Source of the DNA: a virus
DNA: 48,344 nucleotides
Virus record (IMG/VR): IMGVR_UViG_3300031521_001847
Coordinates: 1-48,344 of that record
Direction: 5' to 3' (one strand)
Position numbers and translations under genes: made by a program. The number at the start of each line of letters is the position of its first letter. Positions within the stretch are counted from its first letter, which is position 1. Shown here piece after piece: positions 1-9,044 of this stretch. A model generated the notes under the pieces. That model had not been told where the DNA came from, searched no databases, and was given only the letters and a program-made list of their open reading frames with translations.

Positions 1-174
1 TTCTAATTTTTTCTTTCTTAATTTTCTTAATTTTTTTATTTTATCTTGTAAACTATTTTGAATAACAATGTTTAAGTTTATAGATTGTACAGTATTTTTT
101 GGTTGTATATAAATATCAACATTTATAATTTTATATTTATAATAGATAAAAATTATAAAATTTTTCAAAAAATT
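1..174 (-). CDS. Possible partial reading frame at left edge
   Basis: Downstream of the heptose kinase stop, and in the same frame, the minus strand stays open to the window edge. It ends in a Lys/Leu/Arg-rich stretch. No ATG is visible, so a start would have to be TTG or ATA/ATT, or the frame could be reached by readthrough of the single TAA. The region is extremely AT-rich, so an open frame of this length is weak evidence. It may be a downstream gene or simply intergenic DNA. Confidence 0.2.
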
Positions 175-1152
175 TTAGATAATATTTAAAATATCAATCT
201 CTTTCATCAATTTATCTTTATTAATTGTCCCAACTCCGATTTCTTCACAAACCATTCCACCAGCAATATTTGCAATTTTTGCAATTTTTTCTATGTCTAA
301 CTCATCAAGTAAAAATGGAATTATGCTTAAAACCACATCTCCTGCGCCAGACACATCTACAACATTTATGATAGATGCTGGTATTATTTTGTTTATTATA
401 TTATCATCTTTTTTATAGGATACAAAAATTCCATCTTCTGAGAGAGTTACAAATATAATTTCAATACCTTTTTTATGTAATATTTCTGCTCCATTTTTAA
501 GTAATTCATCACGATTAGATGAATTAATATTTATACTTTCTTTAAATTCTTTGAAATTTGGTTTGAATAGTGTTATATTTTTATAAAAATTAAAATTATT
601 TTTCTTAGGATCTGCTATTATTGGAATATTTAAAGATTGCGCTAAATTTGTAATATAGTTTATAATATATTCGTTTAATATTCCCTTATCATAATCTTGA
701 AATAGAATACAATTAATTTTAAATTCATTTTGTCGTTCAAACACACTATTTATTATTTTTAATAAATAATTTTGATCTTCCTCAACTATTTCTGTTTTTA
801 TTTCTTCGTCTATCCTTACCATTTGATGATTATTTCCAATTATTCTGGTTTTATTTGTTGTGATTCTATTACTTGATTGATGTATTTGATGTGTTGAAAT
901 TTTTATTTTATTTAATAATGATAAAAAAATTTCACCATTTTGATCGTTACCTATAATAGAACATAATATTGGATTTCCACCCAAATTTATTATGTTTGCT
1001 GCTACATTAGCTGCACCACCTAATTTATATTGTTTTGATGTGACATCTATAATTGGAACCGGAGCTTCAGGCGAAATTCTTTCAACGGTACCGAATAGAT
1101 AAGAATCTAACATAACATCACCTATAATTAAAATATTTTTATGTTTGAACAA
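175..1152 (-). CDS. hldA: D-glycero-beta-D-manno-heptose-7-phosphate kinase (PfkB family, HldE/RfaE1 kinase domain)
   Basis: Predicted cytosolic sugar kinase that phosphorylates heptose 7-phosphate at C1 on the way to ADP-heptose. The 325 residues match the kinase half of HldE, without the nucleotidyltransferase half. Visible family marks are ISPEAPVPI near residue 26, the substrate-binding KLGGAANVAAN at 43-53, a TKTRI-QMVRID stretch at 101-115, FQDYDKGIL near 151, ADPKK followed by LFKPN at 180-200, and the PfkB signature DVSGAGD with catalytic Asp272. It lies at the 3' end of the minus-strand baseplate block, 48 bases after the hub enzyme gene. ADP-heptose is also the donor used by the enzyme family of the gene at 15075-16247, which suggests a shared pathway. 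The family call is strong; the exact substrate is inferred. Confidence 0.85.
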   Translation of the reverse strand: MFKHKNILIIGDVMLDSYLFGTVERISPEAPVPIIDVTSKQYKLGGAANVAANIINLGGNPILCSIIGNDQNGEIFLSLLNKIKISTHQIHQSSNRITTNKTRIIGNNHQMVRIDEEIKTEIVEEDQNYLLKIINSVFERQNEFKINCILFQDYDKGILNEYIINYITNLAQSLNIPIIADPKKNNFNFYKNITLFKPNFKEFKESININSSNRDELLKNGAEILHKKGIEIIFVTLSEDGIFVSYKKDDNIINKIIPASIINVVDVSGAGDVVLSIIPFLLDELDIEKIAKIANIAGGMVCEEIGVGTINKDKLMKEIDILNII

Positions 1153-1200
1153 TTCTGATAACTTTTTTAAAATATTATATTAAAAAATTATTAGAAAGTT

Positions 1201-3243
1201 TTATGTACATTGATTCATTTGTTTTTTAGTAGAAGACATCACTTCTTTTATTTCATCATCTGATGTCCCTACGTGTTGACCATAATATGATCTTCCATTT
1301 GTTGGTGATGCTATTGATGACCATTCTTTAGCTAAATTTTCTTGAAAATTATCATCTGATATACTTCCATTTAACCAATTATCATAACCTCTTTTTAGTC
1401 TTAATAATTGATATGCCATTTTATCTTGTGTATCAGGAGAAAATAGAGTATTATCATCCATATTTAACGCTTGTTGAATATCAGGTATATTTTGTAATAC
1501 AATTTGATATTTACCCATAGATGTAGATTTTGATCCATTTCTAAGCATAATGTGTTGAACTTGTTTTAGTTCACCTAGTGTTAAAGAAGTAATAGGATTA
1601 ATTTGCTTGCTTCCAATATAATCTGGAGTATATTTTCCATAAGAATATGTTATATCATATGCACTATTAAATCCATATTTTGCAGCAAGAGTATCTGTAG
1701 CGCCTTCACCTTTTGCTATTCTATCCAATAATATTTTTGTTGCTAATTCTATACAAGAAAGATTTGCTATTCTTTCTTCTTCTTCTTTTGTTGGTGCTGA
1801 TTCACTTTCATCACTTTTATTATTAGAATTTGATTTATTTTGATCTGCATCTGATCTATTGAATGCTTTCATACCTTCACATGGCTTACTAACTGAACTT
1901 GAAGGATTTATTGAATAATTTTGTCCATTAAGTTGATTATTTGTTGTTGGTACTTGAGTATTTGGTCCTAAATTAACATAACCATTGAGCACATCCCCCT
2001 GATCAAATTTATTTTTTAATTGTGTAGTAGAAAATCCAAATGACATGTCATAATGCCATCTTTCACTTTTTGGATTTTTGAAATGAATACCCCATCTAAA
2101 TCCTAATGATTCCGCAATTTCACCTGTATCTCCCCATTTATTATTTGATGGTTTTACATCTATTGCTAATCCATAATTATGATAACTGAATCCTGGTTTA
2201 GCTGCATTTCCAGTTTTTTGTAGAGATTGTTGATATGCTATTGATCTATATCCACTTGTTATTTCTAAATCAAATCCAGAAGCTTTACATTTATTAATAA
2301 ATGCTATTACATATGGTTTTATATCTGGATGTAAATTATCTATTTTACTTTTTGTTTTTTTGCTTGATATTAAATTTATTGCATTTGGATCTCTAGCACT
2401 ATCATTTAAATCTATTTGATCAGTAGGTGCAGCATTTTTCAATGTTTCACAAGCTTTATCATTTTGAGCTTTTATCGCATCATTTAAAATTTTTCTATTG
2501 GATTCATTTATGTCTGGCGGTATTACTAAATCTATATCATTTTTATTATTAATAACATCAGGATTTCTACTTAGTATTTTTACTTTACCATTATCTGCAA
2601 TTTTTACATAATTAGATACAAAATTAGGTCTTAATAATTTATATTGTGAACATAGCATGTTTAGTCGAGGTTTAATAATTGCTGCACCATTACTATCAAT
2701 CAATGAACCTGGCTTACTTAATTCATTTATAAAGTTGTCCATCCATTGAAAAAAATTTGTACCTAACACAGCATCTTGATCTGCTCCTTTTGATGCCAAA
2801 TTTAATTTTTGTGTATTATCTTTTAATTCAAGATTAATAGAAGTATTATTAATTGTTACTTTATTAAGTAACTGATCTATTGTTAACTCTTTGCCTTTAA
2901 TAAATATTTGTGTTGATTCATCAAATAGTAGTGAAGTAAAGTTTACGTATTCTTCATCATTTAAACTTTTAAGTTTATTTTGAAGATTTATGTTATAATT
3001 TTCAGAATATATGTAGTATGGTGAATATAAATCATCTGACAGAAAAAGTACGTTTACTAATTTACCTATTGCAGGAACTTGAAAATCTTTTCCAGCAATT
3101 CCACCCCATGGATATGCGTATGGTATATCTTCAACAGGTATATTATGATAAAGTGTTTGTACTCTTATTTTAACTCTACCTTTTCTGTTTGGGTCTTTAT
3201 TATCTTCAACTAATCCAACGTAAAAATCTCTTGCGAGTTCCAT
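1201..3243 (-). CDS. Baseplate hub/tail lysin: gp5-type OB domain, M15 peptidase and GH104-like muramidase
   Basis: Virion protein expected at the tail tip, piercing and digesting the cell wall during infection. Residues 1-85 resemble the gp5/VgrG-like OB domain (FYVGLVEDNKDP, GRVKIRVQ, VNVLFLSDD). Residues 300-405 form an M15 D,D-/L,D-peptidase: R333, the zinc motif SYHNYGLAID (H355, D362) and WHYD (H397). A Ser/Asn/Glu-rich linker at 465-490 leads to a lambda-endolysin-like lytic transglycosylase (GH104): catalytic Glu513 in KGEGATD, SMGKYQIV near 575 and SPDTQDKMA further on. T4 gp5 carries one lysozyme domain; here two different wall-cleaving activities share one chain. The gene starts 15 bases after the stop of the next structural gene in the same operon. 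The domain calls are confident; hub placement is inferred from the OB domain and neighbours. Confidence 0.85.
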   Translation of the reverse strand: MELARDFYVGLVEDNKDPNRKGRVKIRVQTLYHNIPVEDIPYAYPWGGIAGKDFQVPAIGKLVNVLFLSDDLYSPYYIYSENYNINLQNKLKSLNDEEYVNFTSLLFDESTQIFIKGKELTIDQLLNKVTINNTSINLELKDNTQKLNLASKGADQDAVLGTNFFQWMDNFINELSKPGSLIDSNGAAIIKPRLNMLCSQYKLLRPNFVSNYVKIADNGKVKILSRNPDVINNKNDIDLVIPPDINESNRKILNDAIKAQNDKACETLKNAAPTDQIDLNDSARDPNAINLISSKKTKSKIDNLHPDIKPYVIAFINKCKASGFDLEITSGYRSIAYQQSLQKTGNAAKPGFSYHNYGLAIDVKPSNNKWGDTGEIAESLGFRWGIHFKNPKSERWHYDMSFGFSTTQLKNKFDQGDVLNGYVNLGPNTQVPTTNNQLNGQNYSINPSSSVSKPCEGMKAFNRSDADQNKSNSNNKSDESESAPTKEEEERIANLSCIELATKILLDRIAKGEGATDTLAAKYGFNSAYDITYSYGKYTPDYIGSKQINPITSLTLGELKQVQHIMLRNGSKSTSMGKYQIVLQNIPDIQQALNMDDNTLFSPDTQDKMAYQLLRLKRGYDNWLNGSISDDNFQENLAKEWSSIASPTNGRSYYGQHVGTSDDEIKEVMSSTKKQMNQCT

Positions 3244-3258
3244 TTATTTTATTTATTT

Positions 3259-4737
3259 TTAAAAGTTTGCAGCGTTTCTTGTAGTATTTTCTAAATCTGC
3301 TAATAATCCAGATCCAATAGATTTTCCAAAGTTTTTTAAACTAGTACGATCATTAAAATCAGGAGTATATACATTATCTGGCTCTATTTTATTTAGACCA
3401 GTTAAAGTTGTGAATTGATTTAAAAGGTTGTTTACAGTGCTTCCTCTAACATTTCTTAATTTGGTTTCTAAACTATCCATATAATTGAGACTATTGTTAG
3501 CAATTGTTTGACCAGCTTTACTTAATAATTGATTTGTAAATCCTTTTTGAGCAATTGGATTAGTTGAGCTTAGTCTATCTAAATTATCATAGTATTCTTG
3601 TTTACTACTAGATTTAAATTCTAATTCCCAAGGATTAATGTTTTTAACATCTCCTGAATATAATAATGGAAATGTACTCCAACGAGTTACAGATTTATAA
3701 TAAATATCAAAAGATAATGTTTGTGGTTTATTAGATATGGTAGATCCATATCCACCTATTTCCATTTCATTTTCATAATTTTTACTTTTTTCAAAATTAA
3801 AATTACAATCATGTAATGTATATACAATTTGTGATTTTGGTGATATAGTATTTTTTATTTCATGCTGCGGATCAACTTTACTATCATTTTTATTAGGCAT
3901 TGTGAAATTTCTAAAATCATTAATTTTTATAGTCATATTAAATCTTATTAAATTTTCAGGAAACATATGTCTTTGATTTTTATAACTATAAATTATATTA
4001 TTATATAATTCAGATAAATACCATGCTATCATAGACACATCTTCATTTAAAGTTATTGTAATTTTATTTGTTTCACCATCTTTACCATTATAATTTATAA
4101 ATTTATTATTAAGATTTTCTAATCCTGCAATTTTTGTTATATAATATGCTTTGTTTGAAAAATTTCTATTTCTATTATTTAAAAGATCAGTTTCAAATAT
4201 TTTAAAAAATACATTTCTAAATTCGGTCCATAAATTACCTCTATTTTCATAACCATAAGAGTCAATGTTATTTCCATAATGGTTTATAAACCACATTAAA
4301 CTATTGTTTGAATCTGCTGTTGAAAAAAATGGAGAATTTTGATCAAAGAATAATTCAAACGCTGGAATAAATGGATCTTCATACCAAAAATCATTTCCTC
4401 TAAATCCAGCTTGTGAATATAGTCCTTTTTTAAAGGTATTTGTATCATCATCATATTCTTGAATTGTGCTTGCTTTCATTTGTGATCCATCATCAGAATA
4501 CCAACCTTCTTCGTTTTTTGCATCTGAAGTATGATAAGGATCATAGTTATCTAATTTTTTATCTTCAATACCAAGTGTTTGTTTAAATAAACCTTTATTG
4601 ATATTTAATGAGTTTGCCAATGCTTCAATTCCACTATCTTGAGCATATCCTTTAATATATCTAGCTGATGTTGAATTTTTATCACCTAGAGAACTTGATA
4701 ATTGATCGTTTAAAATATTTTTATAGCTTAATCCCAT
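3259..4737 (-). CDS. Predicted baseplate/tail structural protein
   Basis: A 492-residue protein with no recognised domain. It is rich in Asn, Tyr and Ser with many predicted beta segments and has no signal peptide or membrane helix. It sits between the gp5-like hub enzyme and the gp27-like hub gene with 15-base gaps on both sides, so it is co-transcribed with baseplate genes. Two stretches look like tail proteins: a region near residue 315 (HDCNFNFEKS) and the following segment that ends in TLSFDIYYKSV. A baseplate or tube-initiator role is inferred from position only. Confidence 0.6.
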   Translation of the reverse strand: MGLSYKNILNDQLSSSLGDKNSTSARYIKGYAQDSGIEALANSLNINKGLFKQTLGIEDKKLDNYDPYHTSDAKNEEGWYSDDGSQMKASTIQEYDDDTNTFKKGLYSQAGFRGNDFWYEDPFIPAFELFFDQNSPFFSTADSNNSLMWFINHYGNNIDSYGYENRGNLWTEFRNVFFKIFETDLLNNRNRNFSNKAYYITKIAGLENLNNKFINYNGKDGETNKITITLNEDVSMIAWYLSELYNNIIYSYKNQRHMFPENLIRFNMTIKINDFRNFTMPNKNDSKVDPQHEIKNTISPKSQIVYTLHDCNFNFEKSKNYENEMEIGGYGSTISNKPQTLSFDIYYKSVTRWSTFPLLYSGDVKNINPWELEFKSSSKQEYYDNLDRLSSTNPIAQKGFTNQLLSKAGQTIANNSLNYMDSLETKLRNVRGSTVNNLLNQFTTLTGLNKIEPDNVYTPDFNDRTSLKNFGKSIGSGLLADLENTTRNAANF

Positions 4738-4752
4738 AGTTTATTTATTATT

Positions 4753-6150
4753 TTATTTTAATAGTTTTCTTAAATCACTTTTTTCATCATTTGCATTACC
4801 ATAATTTATACTTAATTCTCGTCTCATAAGTGTAATTTCTTGTTCAACACCACCACTTCTTTTATATAAATAATTTATACCTGTAACAAACCAATACCCA
4901 GATAATTTTGGATTTATGTTATCAAGTGGTTTTTTGATATTTGCGTTACTTGAAAGTAAATCATTTTGATTATATATTTCAACTTTAATGTTCTGAAATC
5001 TTTTTACAGAAAAATTTACTTGATTTAATATGACAATCATTTTCATTTTTTCCATACCATTTAGATGAAATTGATTGGCAACTTTTGCTAATGAATAATT
5101 TTGATGTACATTATTATCCGTGTCAATTTTACCTGTAAAATATTCATCATTTACACATTCTTCATATAGTTTTGAACTTCTATCCGTTAAATCTTTTAAT
5201 TCTTCATGTTCTGTTCCAAGTTCTTTTATAAATTCTTTATAAACAGTATTATTACTTTTATCATACCATGTAGATGTAACTTGATAAAATCTTTCTAAGT
5301 TGACTTTGTATGATTGATTAACTAAATTAAATTTGCTTATGTAATTATTTGTCATATGAAAAGCACTATTATTAGTTAAATATAACTCACTGTTTTTTTC
5401 TTCATCATTTTTAATTATCTGAGAATTTGTAATGGTTCCACTTTCTCCTTTAATAAATTCATTCATTTCTAATTGAATATTTATATAATTTATATTATAT
5501 TGAAAATCAATAAAGGTCCATACAAACGCATCTTTTGATATGAAAGAATATTTTGTTATATCTTTAATAAATTCAGGATATGTATCACTACAATTTATCC
5601 ATGACATACTATCATTACTTGATTGTACATTTGATGCAAATCCAAGATTTAAATCAAATGCTATTCCTTTTATTACATCATAACTTGTTCCTTTTCTAGA
5701 TTCATATTTTGTATAAAATAATTCATCTAAATCTAATATTCCTTTAATTAAATATTTTAAATTATTACTATTAATATCACCTTTTACTGTTTCATAAGAT
5801 GTAACTCTAAAATCCATTCTTATTGGCATTGTGTTTTCTGAATTTGATTTAACAAAAATGCTTAATATCATGTCATGATCAGATGGATAAGAATCATTAA
5901 ACAATATTCCTTTTGAATCATCACAATATAATTCAATTTCAGGTAAAAACTTACTATTGTGAAGTTTTACATATATAACATCTTTTGCATCAATTGTGGT
6001 TCCGTTAAAATTTGGGTCATTAACTTTGCTAATAAATAAATATGGAACATAATTAAATGATTGCACAAGAATATCCGCTGATATAGGATCATTTACTTTT
6101 ATATTTAATTCTTTAAGTTTTACACTAGCTTTATTTAAAATTTTTATCAT
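4753..6150 (-). CDS. gp27/gpD-like baseplate hub protein
   Basis: A 465-residue structural protein. Its C-terminal part (GYWFVTGINYLY, then EQEITLMRRELS) has the pattern seen in late-control D/gp27-type hub proteins, which form the ring that couples the tail tube to the gp5 spike. The N-terminal 130 residues are beta-rich. It overlaps the stop of the upstream LysM-like gene by 4 bases and lies two genes before the gp5-like protein, which fits the gp27-gp5 partnership. The assignment relies on C-terminal pattern plus context, so it is moderate. Confidence 0.6.
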   Translation of the reverse strand: MIKILNKASVKLKELNIKVNDPISADILVQSFNYVPYLFISKVNDPNFNGTTIDAKDVIYVKLHNSKFLPEIELYCDDSKGILFNDSYPSDHDMILSIFVKSNSENTMPIRMDFRVTSYETVKGDINSNNLKYLIKGILDLDELFYTKYESRKGTSYDVIKGIAFDLNLGFASNVQSSNDSMSWINCSDTYPEFIKDITKYSFISKDAFVWTFIDFQYNINYINIQLEMNEFIKGESGTITNSQIIKNDEEKNSELYLTNNSAFHMTNNYISKFNLVNQSYKVNLERFYQVTSTWYDKSNNTVYKEFIKELGTEHEELKDLTDRSSKLYEECVNDEYFTGKIDTDNNVHQNYSLAKVANQFHLNGMEKMKMIVILNQVNFSVKRFQNIKVEIYNQNDLLSSNANIKKPLDNINPKLSGYWFVTGINYLYKRSGGVEQEITLMRRELSINYGNANDEKSDLRKLLK

Positions 6151-6641
6151 TGAAATGAATTTATAATTTGTATATTGTTGTCACTACCAACCTTAATTTG
6201 TTTTAGATTAGATGGTTTAATAGTTGGAGACAGATTTTCATCACTCACATTTAAGTCTGTTGATATTTTTGTATTTGATTTTGAAGAATTTATTAAATTA
6301 TTTCTTGCTGTTGTACTTGTTAAATTTTGTAAATTATCGGTTGTGTATAGCTTTGGTAAATTATCAACTTGACAGAAATAAATATATTGACCTTCTTTAA
6401 CTGAGTATGGATTAATAATATCATTTAATACCATTAATTCTTCTACATAATTAGGAGAACCATAAATAAAATTAGATATTCTATCTAGTCTCATTTCAAA
6501 TTCTTGTGGTACAATATATATTTGTAATAATATATTATCTATATTTATTATATTTTTTTGAAATAAATCAAAAAGATCATTTTGATTAGAATCTCTTTTT
6601 ATTTTATTACTGTTGGTATCATCAAAGGATAGAATATTCAT
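6147..6641 (-). CDS. Small baseplate protein with LysM-like segment (gp53-like)
   Basis: The frame is open from 6746, but that part overlaps the upstream structural gene. The ATG at 6641 begins just after that gene's stop and gives 164 residues (MNILSFDDTN). Residues around 50-100 (RISNFIYGSPNY, VLNDIINPYSVKEGQYIYF) read as a LysM-type fold of the kind used by phage baseplate wedge/hub proteins such as gp53. The C-terminal 60 residues are Ser/Thr/Asn-rich. The 4-base overlap with the gp27-like gene suggests translational coupling. Role is inferred. Confidence 0.65.
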   Translation of the reverse strand: MNILSFDDTNSNKIKRDSNQNDLFDLFQKNIINIDNILLQIYIVPQEFEMRLDRISNFIYGSPNYVEELMVLNDIINPYSVKEGQYIYFCQVDNLPKLYTTDNLQNLTSTTARNNLINSSKSNTKISTDLNVSDENLSPTIKPSNLKQIKVGSDNNIQIINSFQ

Positions 6642-6654
6642 AATTTTAATTATT

Positions 6655-8457
6655 TTATTTTGTATTTCCTGTTCCTGATTTTTGATTGGAAACAGGAATA
6701 CCAGGTTTAGGTGGATTTTGTTGTATATTATCTGAATTTTTAGCATTTTTGACAGACGTAGAATTTGATGCTTCTGTACCAGGAGGCGGTGAATTATAAG
6801 TCCTTCTATATGTGTTATTGAACATTCTCATCAATTCTTGCTTACCTAAAGCTCTTGAAAATTTACAATTGAAAGTAGCAGTTAATCTTTGTGGTTGATC
6901 ATTAAATCCCATTTCGTTGCTTGTTTCTACTGATGCTGAATGTACAATAATATGATTTGTAGCTAACCATGGTGCGTATGGATTTCCTAATGATAAATAC
7001 CAAGGTGTTGAACTCATTTTACCACCAACCATTAATTCAATAGACCCTCGTAATTCAAACCTCCATATAGATACTGTACTTGTTAGAACAGATTGCAAAA
7101 ATGGTGCAAGATAGTTAGCAGCATCAGCAAGTTTCTTTTTAGCAGCATCTGTTACAGATTGTTCTTTTGTTGAGATATCATCTTTTTTAAGTTTAGCTAA
7201 TTCTGTTTGTAAAGTTTTTAATTTTGGTTGATCTGGTGTTTTTTTAGTATTTTCTATATCTATTTGGTTTTGTAAATCTTGTTCTTTATCTGTTCTAGGT
7301 TTATTTGCATCCTCTTTACTTTTGTTGGTGTCAATTGTGTCATTATAGTTTTTTTCCAATTTTGTAAATTCATCTTTAAAAAAATCTGCTATTACTGTCC
7401 AAAAAGATTCTAATGTTAAAGATATCATATCCCACCACGCATTTAAATTATTGGCTTTATAACTGCTAGCTTCCCTGGCTTTTTTCATAACAGCTGAATT
7501 ATCACCCCAATAAAATTTCATATTAGATGTGCCCATTGCATAAATATTATCTAAAATATCTAGCATTGCTGAACCTGGATCAACATCTCCTAATAATTTT
7601 TGTTCATATGTTGTTTCTAATATAAATTCAAAGGTTGATGTTATATTTTGTCCTGCCGGATCTCTAAATGGCCCTTCTTGTAATACATTAGGATCCCCAA
7701 TAGGTATATTATTAAGGCCCCAACTATTAGTTGTAGTTGGACCTTTACCGTTAGTTACATCGGTGTAAGATGTTGGTTGTTTTATAGTGCTAGGATCAAA
7801 ATTTTCATAAGCTTCATCTGTTGTCTCATTTGTACTATCACTATTTAAAAGTCCGGCATTTTTGTAAAGTTGAAATAACATACCTTGCGCAAAATCAGGA
7901 ACTGGTATTATTGGTAATAATCCACCTGTTGCAGTTTCTATCATTTTAGATATCATTTGATCAAATCTTTTAGATGTGGTTGCCCAATTTTCATGAAATT
8001 CAACTTTACCAAAATTGTCACTTGGTTTAATCCAGCCAACAATAGTTGAGATTGGTTCTCTAATCATTTCATTTAGGTCTTCTGGAACAAAGCAACCTTC
8101 TGGAAATCTTCTAAGAATAGCCATTCTATTTATAGGATAAACACCTAATTCTCTTAAATATGCTAAATCTGCAGCTTTTATTCTTAACCCGGCTCCAGGT
8201 TGACCATCAACACTATCAAAATCCATTACTAATTGTACATAAGGATTTATAGATTTGTCTTCATTTTTATATACTTTATCTTTTATATATTTTTTGATAT
8301 TAGTTGTACCAGCACCAGAATTATTTTTATTTTTATATACAACATATTTTGATTCATCAAATATATTAGCAGAATTATTTCTATTGCTTGTTTGAAGATT
8401 TATATAATCTTTAGTAATATTATTAAAAAGAAAATCTATTTCAGAATAATGTGACAT
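6655..8457 (-). CDS. Large baseplate/tail-associated structural protein
   Basis: A 600-residue protein. A Lys/Asp/Thr-rich, probably coiled-coil segment lies at roughly 360-430, inside an otherwise globular protein. The C-terminal third (PWYLSLGNPYAPW, then SNEMGFNDQPQRLTATFNC) looks like a tail-tube cap or baseplate protein that contacts the tube. The last 40 residues are Pro/Asn/Ser-rich. It is the second gene of the minus-strand baseplate operon, and a TATATATAAA motif sits 18 bases upstream of its start. The specific role (gp48/gp54-like cap) is a guess from the operon position. Confidence 0.6.
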   Translation of the reverse strand: MSHYSEIDFLFNNITKDYINLQTSNRNNSANIFDESKYVVYKNKNNSGAGTTNIKKYIKDKVYKNEDKSINPYVQLVMDFDSVDGQPGAGLRIKAADLAYLRELGVYPINRMAILRRFPEGCFVPEDLNEMIREPISTIVGWIKPSDNFGKVEFHENWATTSKRFDQMISKMIETATGGLLPIIPVPDFAQGMLFQLYKNAGLLNSDSTNETTDEAYENFDPSTIKQPTSYTDVTNGKGPTTTNSWGLNNIPIGDPNVLQEGPFRDPAGQNITSTFEFILETTYEQKLLGDVDPGSAMLDILDNIYAMGTSNMKFYWGDNSAVMKKAREASSYKANNLNAWWDMISLTLESFWTVIADFFKDEFTKLEKNYNDTIDTNKSKEDANKPRTDKEQDLQNQIDIENTKKTPDQPKLKTLQTELAKLKKDDISTKEQSVTDAAKKKLADAANYLAPFLQSVLTSTVSIWRFELRGSIELMVGGKMSSTPWYLSLGNPYAPWLATNHIIVHSASVETSNEMGFNDQPQRLTATFNCKFSRALGKQELMRMFNNTYRRTYNSPPPGTEASNSTSVKNAKNSDNIQQNPPKPGIPVSNQKSGTGNTK

Positions 8458-8474
8458 TTAATTTATAGTTTTTC

Positions 8475-8484
8475 TTTATATATA
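8475..8484 (-). promoter_or_regulatory. Candidate late promoter element (TATATATAAA)
   Basis: On the minus strand TATATATAAA lies 17 bases before the ATG of the 600-residue structural gene. The same motif at nearly the same distance precedes several virion genes in the window, and it resembles the T4 late -10 element TATAAATA. AT-richness makes chance hits common, so the constant spacing is the main support. Confidence 0.4.
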
Positions 8485-8509
8485 AAAAAAATATTTCTCT
8501 GATATTGAT

Positions 8510-8911
8510 TTAGTAATCTCTAATTATTTGAATAGCGTCAAATAATGATATATTAGATAGAAGATTTTCATACATTTTTTGATTGTCTTTAAAATCTTCA
8601 AAAAAGAAAAGTAAATTAAAATTAATTTTTCCAGTTAAATTTTCTTTAATTTGAAAAATATCATCAATTTCTAAAGTATTAATTTTACCTATATTTGGTA
8701 TATAGTACACATCTTTATTTTTCCTGATAGTTTGAGTTATTTTGGTATATATTATAAGATTGAAATATTCCCGCCATTCAGTGACATCTTCTAATCCGTG
8801 ATCATCTAATTGCTGTTTTATATCTATAATTGTCTTATTTCGTACCTTATTGACTTTAATATATTTGTCAAGTTTTTTCCTATTTTTAACGAATACTATA
8901 TAGAACTCCAT
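8510..8911 (-). CDS. Hypothetical protein at head of baseplate operon
   Basis: A 133-residue protein that I do not recognise. It is Lys/Ile-rich and lacks signal peptide and membrane helices. The N-terminal half is basic (KNRKKLDKYIKVNK) and the C-terminal half has short helices (LLFFFEDFKDNQKMYENLLS). As the first gene of the minus-strand baseplate block it could be a small structural protein or an assembly chaperone. The divergent region at 8912-9044 separates it from uvsX. Confidence 0.55.
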   Translation of the reverse strand: MEFYIVFVKNRKKLDKYIKVNKVRNKTIIDIKQQLDDHGLEDVTEWREYFNLIIYTKITQTIRKNKDVYYIPNIGKINTLEIDDIFQIKENLTGKINFNLLFFFEDFKDNQKMYENLLSNISLFDAIQIIRDY

Positions 8912-9044
8912 ATTCTTATCTTATTTTGGAATTATATATATATTCAGTTAGGTTCTAAATTTATTATATTTTAAACATAAAACTTTTTATTAAGTTTTTT
9001 CTATAATAACTTAGAATCAATCTAAATAAAAATAATAATATATT

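Noticed and set aside
6642-6746. 35-codon N-terminal extension of the LysM-like protein
   Set aside because: It overlaps the end of the upstream gene by 92 bases; the ATG at 6641 starts right after that gene's stop.
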